Shown: positions 36,319-45,614 of the stretch, one piece after another
How the letters are laid out: each line of letters begins with the position of its first letter
How positions within the stretch are numbered: the first letter of the stretch is position 1
Assembly (NCBI RefSeq): GCF_000407485.1
Contig: NZ_ASWD01000004.1
Coordinates: 394,788 to 458,787, forward strand
Length of the DNA: 64,000 bases
From: Enterococcus pallens ATCC BAA-351
GTDB taxonomy: Bacteria; Bacillota; Bacilli; Lactobacillales; Enterococcaceae
Direction: 5' to 3'
Notes under the pieces: generated by a model
The model's database searches: none
What the model was told of the DNA's origin: nothing
What the model saw: the letters and a program-made list of their open reading frames with translations, nothing else
Made by a program: the position numbers and the translations under genes

Positions 36319-37833
36319 TTATAAACCTAATTCCTTTTTCAAGGATAGATCATTAACTAAATTCTGGATAACCACCAAAGCCTTGGGTGTCACATAAGGA
36401 TCCATTACAATTACAGGGAAATCCTCAGGCAGCCCTTCGACAGAACCCGTAGTGATCAATCCATCATAATTTAACATTTCCTCGTACATGCCATGTTTAC
36501 GATCCACTACGCTTTCAAAATACGAGATCGAAAAATTCCCGTGAACAATTCGTGTGATATGCTTAGCTATGAATGATTCTTCCGTTGGAGTCAAATCAGA
36601 TAAGAGCAGCAGTTGAATAGTCTGATCCTGCTCGACTAACATTTGCAGGCTATCTACCTCAGCTGTAAGCAGCAGATAGATATAATTCATAATAAAATCT
36701 TCTTCACGGTACATGTCGTATTTATCTACAAAATCTTTCACGATCTTGGCCACTCGTTCAATCGGTTTTTCATACATAATAGCTGTCATTTCCAAAAAAG
36801 TGTCGCGGCTTCGTCGCAAAATAGAAACAAACGCGCCGTCTCGATCGTAAAGATAATGGTCATTATTCAGCACTGAAGTCATATCAATTAACTGCTGTTC
36901 TGACATTTTTCCGCCTACCAGACGATTAAATTCCTCCGCTAATTCATAATGCTTCGAGTACATCGTTTGGTAACGGTGATTATCGGACAAAGCTAAATTT
37001 CGATGCTGGTAGCTGAAAACAACTGCGTCCGCGTAGATTAACCACATTGCATCCCGCATAGTTTCATCCGTCAAGTGTATGCGGAACAGTTCATGAGCAG
37101 TTTTGCTTAATTCATCAAAATATTTTTTTTCTGGAATAATGAAGCCGTCTTTGCGCAGCTCAAATTTCGGATAATTGTGTCCATTTTTAATCCGCCAGAA
37201 ACTGACATATATCGTGTAAATGAGACGTTTTTGGAAAATATATTTTTTGTACATCTCATTCTTCTCAATGAATTCAATCACAAATTGCTCAATGGAATTG
37301 AACTGATAATCCTTTAACATAGGCAAAATATTCTCGAAAGCATTTTGCTTCTCAATGAAATAACGATAATAAAAATGGCGGATAACGCTTTCTTTTCCTT
37401 CTATTCTTAAAGGTCGATACCGTAGCTCCATTCCAGCCTTTTCTAACGTATACTTCACTTTTTTTAAGTAGCGCTGCGTATTTGACACACTCAAGTATAG
37501 ACGCTCAGCCAAAGAAGTAATACTATCGCATTCTTCATATAGCAGCTGTTCAATAATCTGAAATTCCTGCGAACTAATTAACGTATCTGCATATAAATTA
37601 CCAATACTGACTCTGTCCTTCATCGTCAGACGATAAAGCCCTTTGTATTTATCTATATGAAAGTATCCCGTGCGCTCATTTATCAGTCTTACATCTTCTA
37701 ATAATATTGGCAGTGAACATTCCAGCTCACTTAACAGCTGATCACTTGGCAGCCCATCCCTCTGATAATACAATAATTCAATCAATCTCAGCCTCCGCTT
37801 ATTACTCGTACCAAGAATATCGCGAAAGTCCAT
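36319..37833 (-). CDS. Mga/AtxA-like transcriptional regulator (paralog 1)
   Basis: 504 aa. The N-terminus has an HTH (NKRRLRLIELLYYQRDGLPSDQLLSELECSLPILLEDV) and an Mga-type HTH (IIEQLLYEECDSITSLAERLYLSVSNTQRYLKKV, ~90-125), followed by PRD-like helical regions. The C-terminus (YDGLITTGSVEGLPEDFPVIVMDPY) looks like an EIIB-like domain. GGGGGAG precedes the ATG. Mga-family proteins link PTS phosphorylation to surface or metabolic genes. It is strikingly similar to the gene at 38466-39989. Targets unknown. Confidence 0.85.
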   Translation of the reverse strand: MDFRDILGTSNKRRLRLIELLYYQRDGLPSDQLLSELECSLPILLEDVRLINERTGYFHIDKYKGLYRLTMKDRVSIGNLYADTLISSQEFQIIEQLLYEECDSITSLAERLYLSVSNTQRYLKKVKYTLEKAGMELRYRPLRIEGKESVIRHFYYRYFIEKQNAFENILPMLKDYQFNSIEQFVIEFIEKNEMYKKYIFQKRLIYTIYVSFWRIKNGHNYPKFELRKDGFIIPEKKYFDELSKTAHELFRIHLTDETMRDAMWLIYADAVVFSYQHRNLALSDNHRYQTMYSKHYELAEEFNRLVGGKMSEQQLIDMTSVLNNDHYLYDRDGAFVSILRRSRDTFLEMTAIMYEKPIERVAKIVKDFVDKYDMYREEDFIMNYIYLLLTAEVDSLQMLVEQDQTIQLLLLSDLTPTEESFIAKHITRIVHGNFSISYFESVVDRKHGMYEEMLNYDGLITTGSVEGLPEDFPVIVMDPYVTPKALVVIQNLVNDLSLKKELGL

Positions 37834-38021
37834 TTTTATCTCCCCCTTTTCTAATTGTCCTTCAACTTGAGAGTATCAGGTTTTTTTATTTTTGTAAATT
37901 TGACTAGTAAAAAAAACCGTAATAATTCATCAAATCGCCATTTTCAGCTATTTTATTTCATTTAAAACATAAATAGTTCCACTTGAACACTGCTCCAATT
38001 ATCTTATTACCCAGTGCTAAA

Positions 38022-38093
38022 AAAAAGCAGCAGAATGAGCTTGCTCGATAGTCGAAACCTCTTTTGACTATCAAAAATACTCTTTCTGCTGAC
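38022..38093 (-). terminator. Nested hairpin terminator after the MazG-like gene
   Basis: Outer arms CAGCAGAA/TTCTGCTG enclose a second hairpin (GATAGTC/GACTATC). The minus strand ends in T8. It serves the MazG-like gene. Confidence 0.75.
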
Positions 38094-38094
38094 T

Positions 38095-38415
38095 TTATTT
38101 ATTATACTTTTGTTTGCTGTCTTTACTTTTTTCGATTGGGTACTTCACTGCATTTTTCTTTAGCTTCTCAGCAATAATTTCATCAATATCAAACCCTAAA
38201 TTATCTGCCATCATATACGAATAAATCAACACATCTGCCAGCTCTTCCTTCAGACGTTCTGGATTTTCCCGAGCCTCTTCCGATGATTTCCATTGAAACA
38301 ATTCCAATAGTTCCGCAGCCTCCAGCGAAATGGACAAAGCTAAATCCTTCTCATTATGAAATTGGCGCCAATTGCGTTCATCGCGGAATTGATTGATTTT
38401 CTCCATGCTAGTCAT
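38095..38415 (-). CDS. MazG-like nucleotide pyrophosphohydrolase
   Basis: 106 aa from ATG at 38415 with GGGGG 7 nt upstream; the longer frame from 38460 reads through that site. It shows the MazG-like pattern of metal-binding acidic residues: LALSISLEAAELLELFQW, then ENPERLKEELADVLIYSYMMADNLGFDIDEII. Such enzymes hydrolyse (d)NTPs, often damaged ones. It lies between two Mga-like paralogs on the same strand. Confidence 0.88.
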   Translation of the reverse strand: MTSMEKINQFRDERNWRQFHNEKDLALSISLEAAELLELFQWKSSEEARENPERLKEELADVLIYSYMMADNLGFDIDEIIAEKLKKNAVKYPIEKSKDSKQKYNK

Positions 38416-38465
38416 TCTGTATCCCCCTATTTCTCCCTCTGGTAGACAAAAGATCGTCACTAAGA

Positions 38466-39989
38466 CTAATTTATCACAAATTCGGCGTTCTTTTGTATAG
38501 AAAGCTCATTAACTAGGTTTTGAATGACCACCAAATGATGCGGGGTAATATAGGAATCCAGCACAATTAACGGAAAATTTTCTGGCAGCCCCTCGACTGA
38601 TCCAGTAGTAATTAAGCCGTCGTAGCACAGCATTGCTGCATACATCCCATTTTTCCCGTTGGCTACAAGCTCAAAATGATCAATTTTAAAATTTCCGTAT
38701 ATATTATCCTTAATATGCATTGCCAAAAACTCTTCCTCGGTTGGTGTTAAATCCGAAAGAAGCAATAAATGAATAACCTTCTCCTGTTCTACAAGCAGCT
38801 GAAACGTTTCGGGGATCGACGTAAGCAGCAGGTACATGTAGTTCTTTACAAAATCCTCCTCCTGATACAATTCATGCTTAGTAACAAAATTCTGCACAAT
38901 TGCCCGTACTTTTTCAATTGCCGGCTTATACATGATCGAAGCCAGCTCAAGAAAAACATCCCGGCTCTTACTTAAAATATTGATGTATTTTCCGTTAGGC
39001 TCGTACAAGTAGCAGTCATTCAGTAGCACAGTCGTTAAGTAATTCACTTGCTCTTTGCTAAATTTTTTGCCAGTCAACTGATTGAAGGACTCTGCCAGTT
39101 CATTATGTATGGTGTACATTTTTAAATATCGCTGGTTCTTTTCCAAAGCTGATTTTTGCTGTTGCTCACTAACAACTAGCGAATTTGAGTATAACAGCCA
39201 CAAGCAATCCTGCATGATTTCATTGGTTAGCTCCATATGAAACAATTCCTGCACGGTATTGCCAAAATCAGTACAAGTTTGTTTGCTGGGCAAAACAAGT
39301 CCATTATTATGCATTTCATCGATCGGATAGGGATGGTGATTCATTATCCGCCACAAGCTGATATATATCGTATAAACAATCCGTTTTTGGAAAATATACT
39401 TTTTCAAAAGCTGATTTCTCTCAATAAACTCCACCGCAAACTGCTCTATAGAAAGGAATTGATAGCTTTTTAAATCCGGCAGTACCTCCTCTACCGCTTT
39501 TTGCTTTTCGATAAAGTAGCAGTAGTAAAAATGCCGAACAACACTTTCTTTTCCTTCAATTCTTAACGGACGATAACACAAATGCAGACCTGCTTGTTTT
39601 AGGATTTTTTCAATTTTTTTCAGGTAACGCTGAGTATTTGAGACACTTAGGAATAGGCGTTCAGCCAACGTGATAAGATTGTCACACTCCTCATAAAGCA
39701 GCTGCTCAATAATCTGAAACTCAGGTGATTGATTCACTACATCTGAATAAATCTTTCCGATACTTACCTTTTCTTTTATCTGCAGACGATAAAACCCTTT
39801 GATTTTTTTTACAAAGAAATCTTCGTGCTGCTCATTTATCAATTTGACATCGTTCAACAATATGGGCAGCGAACAAGACAGTTCCACTAATAATTGATCG
39901 CTTGGTATGCCTTCACGCTTATAATATAGACGTTCAATCAACATCAACTTTCGCTTGCTGCTCGTACTAAGAATGCCGCGAAAGTCCAT
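38466..39989 (-). CDS. Mga/AtxA-like transcriptional regulator (paralog 2)
   Basis: 507 aa from ATG at 39989 (MDFRGILSTSSKRKL), which aligns with the start of paralog 1 and has AGGGAGG 7 nt upstream; the frame opens at 40007. Shared blocks include FQIIEQLLYEECD, LSVSNTQRYLKK, YRPLRIEGKESVVRHFYY and YDGLITTGSVEGLPE. Same architecture: HTH, Mga HTH, PRD-like region, EIIB-like end. It lies 50 bp upstream of the MazG-like gene on the same strand and may be co-transcribed with it. Confidence 0.85.
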   Translation of the reverse strand: MDFRGILSTSSKRKLMLIERLYYKREGIPSDQLLVELSCSLPILLNDVKLINEQHEDFFVKKIKGFYRLQIKEKVSIGKIYSDVVNQSPEFQIIEQLLYEECDNLITLAERLFLSVSNTQRYLKKIEKILKQAGLHLCYRPLRIEGKESVVRHFYYCYFIEKQKAVEEVLPDLKSYQFLSIEQFAVEFIERNQLLKKYIFQKRIVYTIYISLWRIMNHHPYPIDEMHNNGLVLPSKQTCTDFGNTVQELFHMELTNEIMQDCLWLLYSNSLVVSEQQQKSALEKNQRYLKMYTIHNELAESFNQLTGKKFSKEQVNYLTTVLLNDCYLYEPNGKYINILSKSRDVFLELASIMYKPAIEKVRAIVQNFVTKHELYQEEDFVKNYMYLLLTSIPETFQLLVEQEKVIHLLLLSDLTPTEEEFLAMHIKDNIYGNFKIDHFELVANGKNGMYAAMLCYDGLITTGSVEGLPENFPLIVLDSYITPHHLVVIQNLVNELSIQKNAEFVIN

Positions 39990-40432
39990 CGCACTCCCTC
40001 CCTTCATTTTCCTTTAGCACCTCCATTTTAACGAAACGAGCATTTTTCTGCTTTTTAAGCAATATCACTTTCCTGGTTATCGTAAGCTAATCAATCTAGC
40101 GGCAGACCAACGCCTATCGTCTTTAAATTTCAAAAAGTTGTTATGCACTAATTTTATTGAATTTTTTTAAATTTTATAAACATTCATAATTTAAATTTTT
40201 TATTAACTAAAAAACTGTCAGCTGATCCAATACGATTTTCAGCAAACAAGGGCAGCGACAACAGACGTCAACTAACTCTACCAAGCTTAGTTACTGGCAG
40301 ATAAGATTGCAAAATCAAATGACCTGAGTAAATAGTCCCTCTTTTTTGTCCACAGAAAAAACACCTGTTGAAAACAATGGTTGATACTAAAACTAGTATC
40401 GCTTGTTCAACAAGTGTTTTATGGAGCTGCTT
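39990..40432. other. Intergenic region, 443 bp
   Basis: AT-rich spacer upstream of Mga paralog 2. It holds the terminator at 40358-40419 and a single DnaA-box-like TTGTCCACA (40346-40354). No ORF seen. The promoter of the Mga-like gene is presumed here. Confidence 0.4.
40355..40419 (-). terminator. Compound terminator of the AraC-unknown-unknown operon
   Basis: AAACACCTGTTGAA (40359-40372) pairs with TTCAACAAGTGTTT (40406-40419); an inner perfect hairpin GATACTA/TAGTATC spans 40383-40400. The minus strand ends in a T-run. Confidence 0.8.
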
Positions 40433-40990
40433 CTACATCAATTCTTCTAAAAACCAGCGGGTAGCTTCTTCTAGCGTTCCTTGATAATCTGTCATTAGAT
40501 CCCTTAAAGGAACTGTTTCAATAAAAGCGCGTGGCAAAAATACTTCCAGCTGCAGCTCGTCTTCTCCTAGGTGAGCCTCCATCACCAGCTCATCATCGGT
40601 GGATTCTTCCAAACGATTGCTCAATTCCTCAAAAAATTTATCCGCTACTTCATCCGCAACCTCGCTAAAAACCTCGGCTAAAATCCCTTGAATTTGTTGA
40701 AAAGGAAAGTGCAGCAATTGCTCCAGCGTGGGTGACGACAATGGGTTCTCATAAGCCACATAGGCAAAATCGATAAAATCCTCGGTTTCACCAATACTTT
40801 CTAAAAGCTCGCGGCCTTGCTGGATCAATTGAACACTGGCATTTTCTAATTCCTGAAAGAGTTCTTCCCGTTCGTTTAAGCGAAAGGTTTTATTCACTTC
40901 AACTGTTAATAATTCTCCCAATAATGACAGACTAGCCCTTTGGAAGGTCAAAGTGGGGGTTTCCTGAACGTATAGTTGGATCGTAGTCAT
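40433..40990 (-). CDS. Acidic hypothetical protein
   Basis: 185 aa, strongly acidic with blocks such as EVFSEVADEVADKFFEELSNRLEESTDDELVMEAHLGEDELQLEVFLP. The start overlaps the previous gene's stop by 4 nt, so expression is coupled. I recognise no family. It is last in an operon with an AraC regulator and a HicB-like protein. Confidence 0.7.
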   Translation of the reverse strand: MTTIQLYVQETPTLTFQRASLSLLGELLTVEVNKTFRLNEREELFQELENASVQLIQQGRELLESIGETEDFIDFAYVAYENPLSSPTLEQLLHFPFQQIQGILAEVFSEVADEVADKFFEELSNRLEESTDDELVMEAHLGEDELQLEVFLPRAFIETVPLRDLMTDYQGTLEEATRWFLEELM

Positions 40991-41292
40991 TCATTTTCCT
41001 CCTGATTGAACCAAGAGAAATCATCCGGTGTTTCACCATCATAGTAACGAAGAAAATCCTTGGCACTTAGCAGCGTTTCTTCTTCCTCAACCTCGGCCTC
41101 CTCCAGCTGTTCTTCGCGGTATGTCTGGTATTTTTCCACCAATTGCCGATACAGCTCTTTTCTCGACTGACCTTCACCTGTAATAAAAGGCAGCTCCTTC
41201 AAGTAACCCGAATAGACCGGCCGTTCTGAGGCCCATTCAATGGGTAGTTCGATCACGGATAAATGAAGCTCCTGGAAAATTTCTTCGTACAT
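40987..41292 (-). CDS. HicB-like/unknown small acidic protein
   Basis: 101 aa. Residues ~25-55 (PVYSGYLKELPFITGEGQSRKELYRQLVEKY) resemble the partial RNase-H fold of HicB-type antitoxins, where the strand-helix unit reads G-Y-x-x-x-x-P-G-x-x-x-x-G. The C-terminus is Glu-rich (QLEEAEVEEEE). No HicA-like toxin is adjacent, so an antitoxin role is not supported. It starts immediately after the AraC stop. Confidence 0.6.
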   Translation of the reverse strand: MYEEIFQELHLSVIELPIEWASERPVYSGYLKELPFITGEGQSRKELYRQLVEKYQTYREEQLEEAEVEEEETLLSAKDFLRYYDGETPDDFSWFNQEENE

Positions 41293-42255
41293 TTATACTT
41301 CCTCCCGTTCTTGGCAATATATACGGTACAAACGAGGGGTCATCCCCACCGCTTGCTTGAACTTTTTATAAAAAAAGGCTTTGTCCTTATAGCCTAGATG
41401 CTCCACAATTTCTTGCACCGATAAGTTGGTTTGCGCCAGGTTTTTCTGTGCCAATAAAATCCTTTTTTGCAAAACAATTTCCGTAAAGGTTTGACCTGTT
41501 TTTTCCTTTAATAACGCCGATAAGTAATTGGGATGGAAGTGGAAATAGCTCGCGGTTTCCTCTAATTTCACCACTCGTATCATCGTATCGATGTAGGCCA
41601 GTACCTCTTCAATCAGCTGGTCATTGGCAACGTGATGGTCCTTTTCAACTAAGGCCTGGTCTGCCCCCTGGCTGATTTCAACAATTAATAAAACAAACGC
41701 CGCCTTGGTTACTTTATTATTGAAATAAGACATCTTCACGACTTGCTTCAGCAGCAACAGCGAATAGACATGCACATCCGTCAGCTGATCAAAATGAAAG
41801 ATCAAGTAACGGCTGATCTGCTGGAACTCCTCACTGATTGCTTCCACAAAGAAACGGTACAGCTGCTGCTCTTCAACAAATTGCGTCAGCAGTGAATCAG
41901 TAAAATAGCTTTCTTTAAAATAGAAACAAACAACCGCTGTATCCTGGCTTTCCTTATACACTATTTTCGTACGAGGATTACTCAAAAACAAATGTCCTGC
42001 TTGATAGACGCCTTCCACTCCATCAATGGCTACCTGAGCAGTCCCTTCTAAAATATACAAAATTCGCGTATAGCCCTGAGGAACCGTAATTTCTCCTTGA
42101 GCCTGCTGAGACACAAAGGCCGCGATTTCTCGTTTCGGATTGTTCGCAAAGTCTGCTACCTCCTTGGCCATTGCCTCATTATTATGCAGGTAACAATCCA
42201 GAGTAACCAAAAATTGATAAAATGCCTCGTAATGCTCCTCATTGAAATAAGCCAT
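41293..42255 (-). CDS. AraC-family transcriptional regulator
   Basis: 320 aa from ATG at 42255 with AAGGTGG upstream; the frame opens at 42276. The N-terminal part contains a cupin-like sensor (EITVPQGYTRILYILEGTAQVAIDGVEGVYQAGHLFL). The C-terminal AraC HTH is clear (KLEETASYFHFHPNYLSALLKEKTGQTFTEIVLQKRILLAQKNLAQTNLSVQEIVEHLGYKDKAFFYKKFKQ). It heads a tight three-gene operon with two unknown acidic proteins. Effector and targets unknown. Confidence 0.85.
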   Translation of the reverse strand: MAYFNEEHYEAFYQFLVTLDCYLHNNEAMAKEVADFANNPKREIAAFVSQQAQGEITVPQGYTRILYILEGTAQVAIDGVEGVYQAGHLFLSNPRTKIVYKESQDTAVVCFYFKESYFTDSLLTQFVEEQQLYRFFVEAISEEFQQISRYLIFHFDQLTDVHVYSLLLLKQVVKMSYFNNKVTKAAFVLLIVEISQGADQALVEKDHHVANDQLIEEVLAYIDTMIRVVKLEETASYFHFHPNYLSALLKEKTGQTFTEIVLQKRILLAQKNLAQTNLSVQEIVEHLGYKDKAFFYKKFKQAVGMTPRLYRIYCQEREEV

Positions 42256-42387
42256 TTTGCACCACCTTATAATCAAACACTTTTTTCTTTATCTACACTA
42301 TTTTCCATTAAAATAAAACACCTTATAATAGCTTTATCAGTATAACACGGAATATTTGAATCAGACACTTTTTTGGAGGGATCATTT

Positions 42388-43200
42388 ATGAAAATTGGAT
42401 TTATCGGTGCAGGAAACATGGCTTCTGCTATTGCCCAAGGTGTAGTGGATAACCACTTTAGTAAAGCAGAGGATTTATATCTTTATGATATTGCAACAGA
42501 AAAGGTGCAGGCTTTTTGTGAAAAATTAGGGGCTCATGCAGTGACCGATCCGCAGGAATTAATTCGGACAGTCGACATGGTTATTTTAGCTGTGAAACCA
42601 AATGTAATCCGAGGTGTACTGCAGGAAGCGAAAGAAGAAATTTTGACTAACCAGCCGCTTGTCGTATCAATTGCAGCCGGAACCAGTACAGAAGCTATTT
42701 ACGAAGTCTTTGAAACCGATCAGCCTATCCGCATTGTTCGCGTAATGCCTAATGTGAATGCCATGGTTGGTCAAGGAGCCGCCGCAGTTTGCGGGAATCC
42801 ACATGCTGCGAAGAAAGATGTAGATGAAGTGATTGCTTTATTCAACGCAATCGGCAAAGCTTGGCCGTTAGACGAACAATACTTCTCTGTTTTTACCGCA
42901 ATTGCCGGCAGCTCGCCTGCTTATGCGTTCTTATTCATCGACTCAATCGCGCGAGCAGCCGTGAAGAATGGTATGCCGAAAGATATCGCCTTGGAAATGG
43001 CTACACAAGCCATTCTAGGCAGTGCCGAAATGCTGGCTGCCAGCGGGGAAAATCCTTGGACCTTGATTGATCGGGTCAGCTCACCTGGCGGAACAACGGT
43101 AGCTGGGATCGTAGAACTGGAAAATAATGCCTTCATTTCAACCGTAATTAAAGGCATCGACGCTACCATCCAAAGAGATTTCGAATTAAATCAAAAATAA
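42388..43200 (+). CDS. proC: Pyrroline-5-carboxylate reductase
   Basis: 270 aa from ATG at 42388 with GGAGGG upstream (TTG at 42373 in frame but upstream of the site). N-terminal Rossmann motif KIGFIGAGNMASAIAQG, then VILAVKPNVI, RVMPNVNAMVGQGAA, AIAGSSPAYAFLFIDS and the C-terminal DRVSSPGGTTVAGI signature. It makes proline from pyrroline-5-carboxylate with NAD(P)H. Single cytosolic gene. Confidence 0.95.
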   Translation: MKIGFIGAGNMASAIAQGVVDNHFSKAEDLYLYDIATEKVQAFCEKLGAHAVTDPQELIRTVDMVILAVKPNVIRGVLQEAKEEILTNQPLVVSIAAGTSTEAIYEVFETDQPIRIVRVMPNVNAMVGQGAAAVCGNPHAAKKDVDEVIALFNAIGKAWPLDEQYFSVFTAIAGSSPAYAFLFIDSIARAAVKNGMPKDIALEMATQAILGSAEMLAASGENPWTLIDRVSSPGGTTVAGIVELENNAFISTVIKGIDATIQRDFELNQK

Positions 43201-43296
43201 ACACCAAGAGGGAATGACTCGGCAATCATAATTGCTGGTCATTCCCTCTTTGACTGTCTGTTCACCTTAAATACAGAAGTACTTCCGCGAATTCAT

Positions 43297-43701
43297 CTAA
43301 TAATCGAAGGTTCCAACAGCAAAATTCTGATAATGTTCTCCGCTGGCCGCCTTAAATTTCAAGACGGTAAAATCAGACAGTCCTTCTCCCTGAGAATAGT
43401 AGATTCGATACTCTTCTTTCCAAAAAGGCTGCTTCTCTGCCTCCGCCAACAAGACTTCCATTTCTCCTAAAAGCGTGACCCCTTCAAAAGTCGTTGGATT
43501 GCACACGTATAAACAACTCTTTGGGTTTTTAATTAATTGCTGCACCTTGCTGGAAGACGTATTCGTGTGCAGATAAAAACTGTTTCCTTCTATTTTAATT
43601 GGCCTCAGCATTGCTCGAATCATCGGGTAACCCACAGCTGTAACCGAACCGAGAAAACAAATCTCTTGTTCCTGTATCAGCTCTTCTATCCTTGGTCGCA
43701 T
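43297..43701 (-). CDS. Pyridoxamine-5'-phosphate oxidase-fold flavoprotein
   Basis: 134 aa from ATG at 43701 with GGAGG 7 nt upstream; the frame opens at 43755. A split-barrel FMN-binding fold: ICFLGSVTAVGYPMIRAMLRP, FYLHTNTSSSKVQQLIKNPKSCLYVCN and VTLLGEMEVL. It belongs to the general-stress/PNPOx-like group rather than true PdxH. The HxlR-type gene lies 57 bp upstream on the same strand and probably controls it. Confidence 0.8.
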   Translation of the reverse strand: MRPRIEELIQEQEICFLGSVTAVGYPMIRAMLRPIKIEGNSFYLHTNTSSSKVQQLIKNPKSCLYVCNPTTFEGVTLLGEMEVLLAEAEKQPFWKEEYRIYYSQGEGLSDFTVLKFKAASGEHYQNFAVGTFDY

Positions 43702-43758
43702 CTCGTTTCCTCCGTTTTTATTTTGAGGATAGCACGAGAATTTCCGGCTGTACATTAC

Positions 43759-44091
43759 TTACTTTTTTGTGGGTATCTCTTCTAATAATTCTGTCCCTAC
43801 TTCCTGCATAATCGTTAAGGCGGCAAACATTTTCTGCCCTCGCTCTTTCAAAAAGTATGATACTTTCAAAGGATAGCCATCCGCGCTCTGCTTTCCAATA
43901 AACTGATAGTTTTGCAGCTGCGCTAACTGCTCCAGCAGCATTTTTTCACTGATCCCTTGAATCTCGTGTTTTAATTCCGAAAGTGAACAAGCCTTCTTGC
44001 TTAGCTGCCACAAAATAATTGGTTTCCATTTTCCTCTAATCAGATCATGAGTAATCTCTAAGGGACAAGTGTAATCCTCCCGTATCTTCAT
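43759..44091 (-). CDS. HxlR-family winged-helix regulator
   Basis: 110 aa with the HxlR pattern: YTCPLEITHDLIRGKWKPIILWQLS, then LKHEIQGISEKMLLEQLAQLQ and PLKVSYFLKERGQKM. The conserved N-terminal Cys (CPLE) is the redox- or aldehyde-sensing residue in several relatives. AAAAGGAG precedes the ATG. Likely regulator of the adjacent PNPOx-like flavoprotein. Confidence 0.88.
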   Translation of the reverse strand: MKIREDYTCPLEITHDLIRGKWKPIILWQLSKKACSLSELKHEIQGISEKMLLEQLAQLQNYQFIGKQSADGYPLKVSYFLKERGQKMFAALTIMQEVGTELLEEIPTKK

Positions 44092-44147
44092 GAATTTTCT
44101 CCTTTTCCCCCATTATTCCAAAAGCTTAATCGCAGTGCAAGCAGGCA

Positions 44148-44182
44148 AAAAGAGCATGAACAAGTGTCCACGCTCTTTTGTC
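44148..44182 (-). terminator. Terminator of the aco operon
   Basis: AAAGAGCGTG and CATGCTCTTT pair with one G-T on the minus strand, followed by a T-run. It sits directly after the lpd stop. Ends approximate to 1-2 nt. Confidence 0.8.
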
Positions 44183-44184
44183 AT

Positions 44185-45576
44185 CTACATATGAATCGGC
44201 AAACCCAAACCAACTTCGGTGGCATCCATTACCATTTCCGATAAGGTTGGGTGTCCATGAATCGTCAAAGCAATGTCTTCCAAGGTTAGGAAGGATTCAA
44301 TTGCCAAAGTAACTTCGGCAATCAAGTCGCTGGCATTTACCCCAACAATTTGTGCACCTAGAACTAGCTCGGTATCTTTTTCAAAGACTAACCGGACAAA
44401 GCCTTCCGTTGCATTCAAGGACAGTGCTCGTCCATTGGCTTGCATCGGGAAATTAACTGATTTAGCTTTGATCCCCTGTTCTTTGGCTTCAGCCAAGGTA
44501 TAGCCTACCGTCGCAATTTCCGGATCAGTAAAGCAGATGGACGGAATTGCTCGATAATCCTTGGCTACGTTCTTGCCGCCGATAACTTCTGCGGCAATCT
44601 TCGCTTCATAGCTGGCTTTATGGGCTAAGGCTAATCCAGGAACAATATCACCAATGGCAAAAATGTTCTTTTGGGTAGTGCGATATTGTTCATCCACCTT
44701 AACTAAGTTTCGCTCAGTGACTTGAACCCCCGCTTTATCTAGACCAAGATCATCAGTATTCGGTCTGCGGCCTACAGTCACCATTACATAATCGACTTCA
44801 ACAGTTTCGGTTTTGCCTTTGACCTCAAATTCAACGACGACACTGTTGCCTTTTTCAATCGCTTTTTTCGCTTTGGCCCCAGTATGAACCTGGATGCCGT
44901 TTTGTTTAAACTTCTTAGTGACCATTTGCTGGATATCAGCTTCAAAGTTCGGCAAAATACTTGGGGTACCTTCAATGATAGTGACTTCTGAACCAAGGTT
45001 GGCATAAGCACCGCCTAGTTCCGAACCAACAATGCCGCCGCCGATAATCGCAAAACGTTTAGGAATTTCCTTCAAATTTAAACCGCCAGTCGAATCTAGC
45101 ACTCGACCGCCAAATGTAAAGCCAGGAATTTCGATTGGACGACTGCCTGTAGCGATAATTGCATGTTTGAACTCTAGTTTTTCTTTGCCTTTTTTAGTTT
45201 CAATCTCCAGAGTGTTTTTGCCGACAAAGCGTCCACGGCCATCAATCGTTTCTACGCCGTTTTTCTTCAACAGCATTGCCACACCAGAGGTCAAGGTTTT
45301 GACTACTTTTTCATTTTTCCATTTTTGGGTTTTCTCAAAATCCAAGGTCACTTCCTTGGTCTTCAAGCCTAAAAAGTCAGAATGCTGTGCTTCTTGGTAA
45401 CGGTGCCCTGCTGTGATCAAGGCTTTAGATGGAATACATCCGACATTCAAACACACTCCGCCGACATGCTCCGCTTCGACAACAGTTACCTTCTGTCCCA
45501 TTTGTGCGGCGCGAATCGCAGCGACATAGCCGCCAGGACCAGCTCCGATTACCACCGTATCTGTTTTTTTCGTCAT
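44185..45576 (-). CDS. lpdA: Dihydrolipoamide dehydrogenase (E3)
   Basis: 463 aa. FAD motif VVIGAGPGGYVAA, redox disulfide GGVCLNVGCIPSK (Cys42, Cys47), NAD motif IIGGGIVGSELG and C-terminal HGHPTLSE with the catalytic His. No fused lipoyl domain. It reoxidises dihydrolipoyl groups of the E2. ACGAGGAG precedes the ATG. Last gene of the acoABC-lpd operon, 38 bp after the E2 gene. Confidence 0.93.
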   Translation of the reverse strand: MTKKTDTVVIGAGPGGYVAAIRAAQMGQKVTVVEAEHVGGVCLNVGCIPSKALITAGHRYQEAQHSDFLGLKTKEVTLDFEKTQKWKNEKVVKTLTSGVAMLLKKNGVETIDGRGRFVGKNTLEIETKKGKEKLEFKHAIIATGSRPIEIPGFTFGGRVLDSTGGLNLKEIPKRFAIIGGGIVGSELGGAYANLGSEVTIIEGTPSILPNFEADIQQMVTKKFKQNGIQVHTGAKAKKAIEKGNSVVVEFEVKGKTETVEVDYVMVTVGRRPNTDDLGLDKAGVQVTERNLVKVDEQYRTTQKNIFAIGDIVPGLALAHKASYEAKIAAEVIGGKNVAKDYRAIPSICFTDPEIATVGYTLAEAKEQGIKAKSVNFPMQANGRALSLNATEGFVRLVFEKDTELVLGAQIVGVNASDLIAEVTLAIESFLTLEDIALTIHGHPTLSEMVMDATEVGLGLPIHM

Positions 45577-45614
45577 AGCTTACTCCTCGTATTCACGTAA
45601 TGTTGTCTTCATTC

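Noticed and set aside
40346..40354. Single DnaA-box-like TTGTCCACA
   Set aside because: An isolated 9-mer with one mismatch is expected by chance.
40987..41292. HicAB toxin-antitoxin system
   Set aside because: HicB-like similarity is partial and there is no HicA-like toxin gene beside it.
45032..45400. A 122-codon frame opposite lpd and similar long frames opposite acoB, PTS IICB and the P-type ATPase
   Set aside because: They are antisense shadows of strongly conserved genes, without ribosome sites or recognisable domains.
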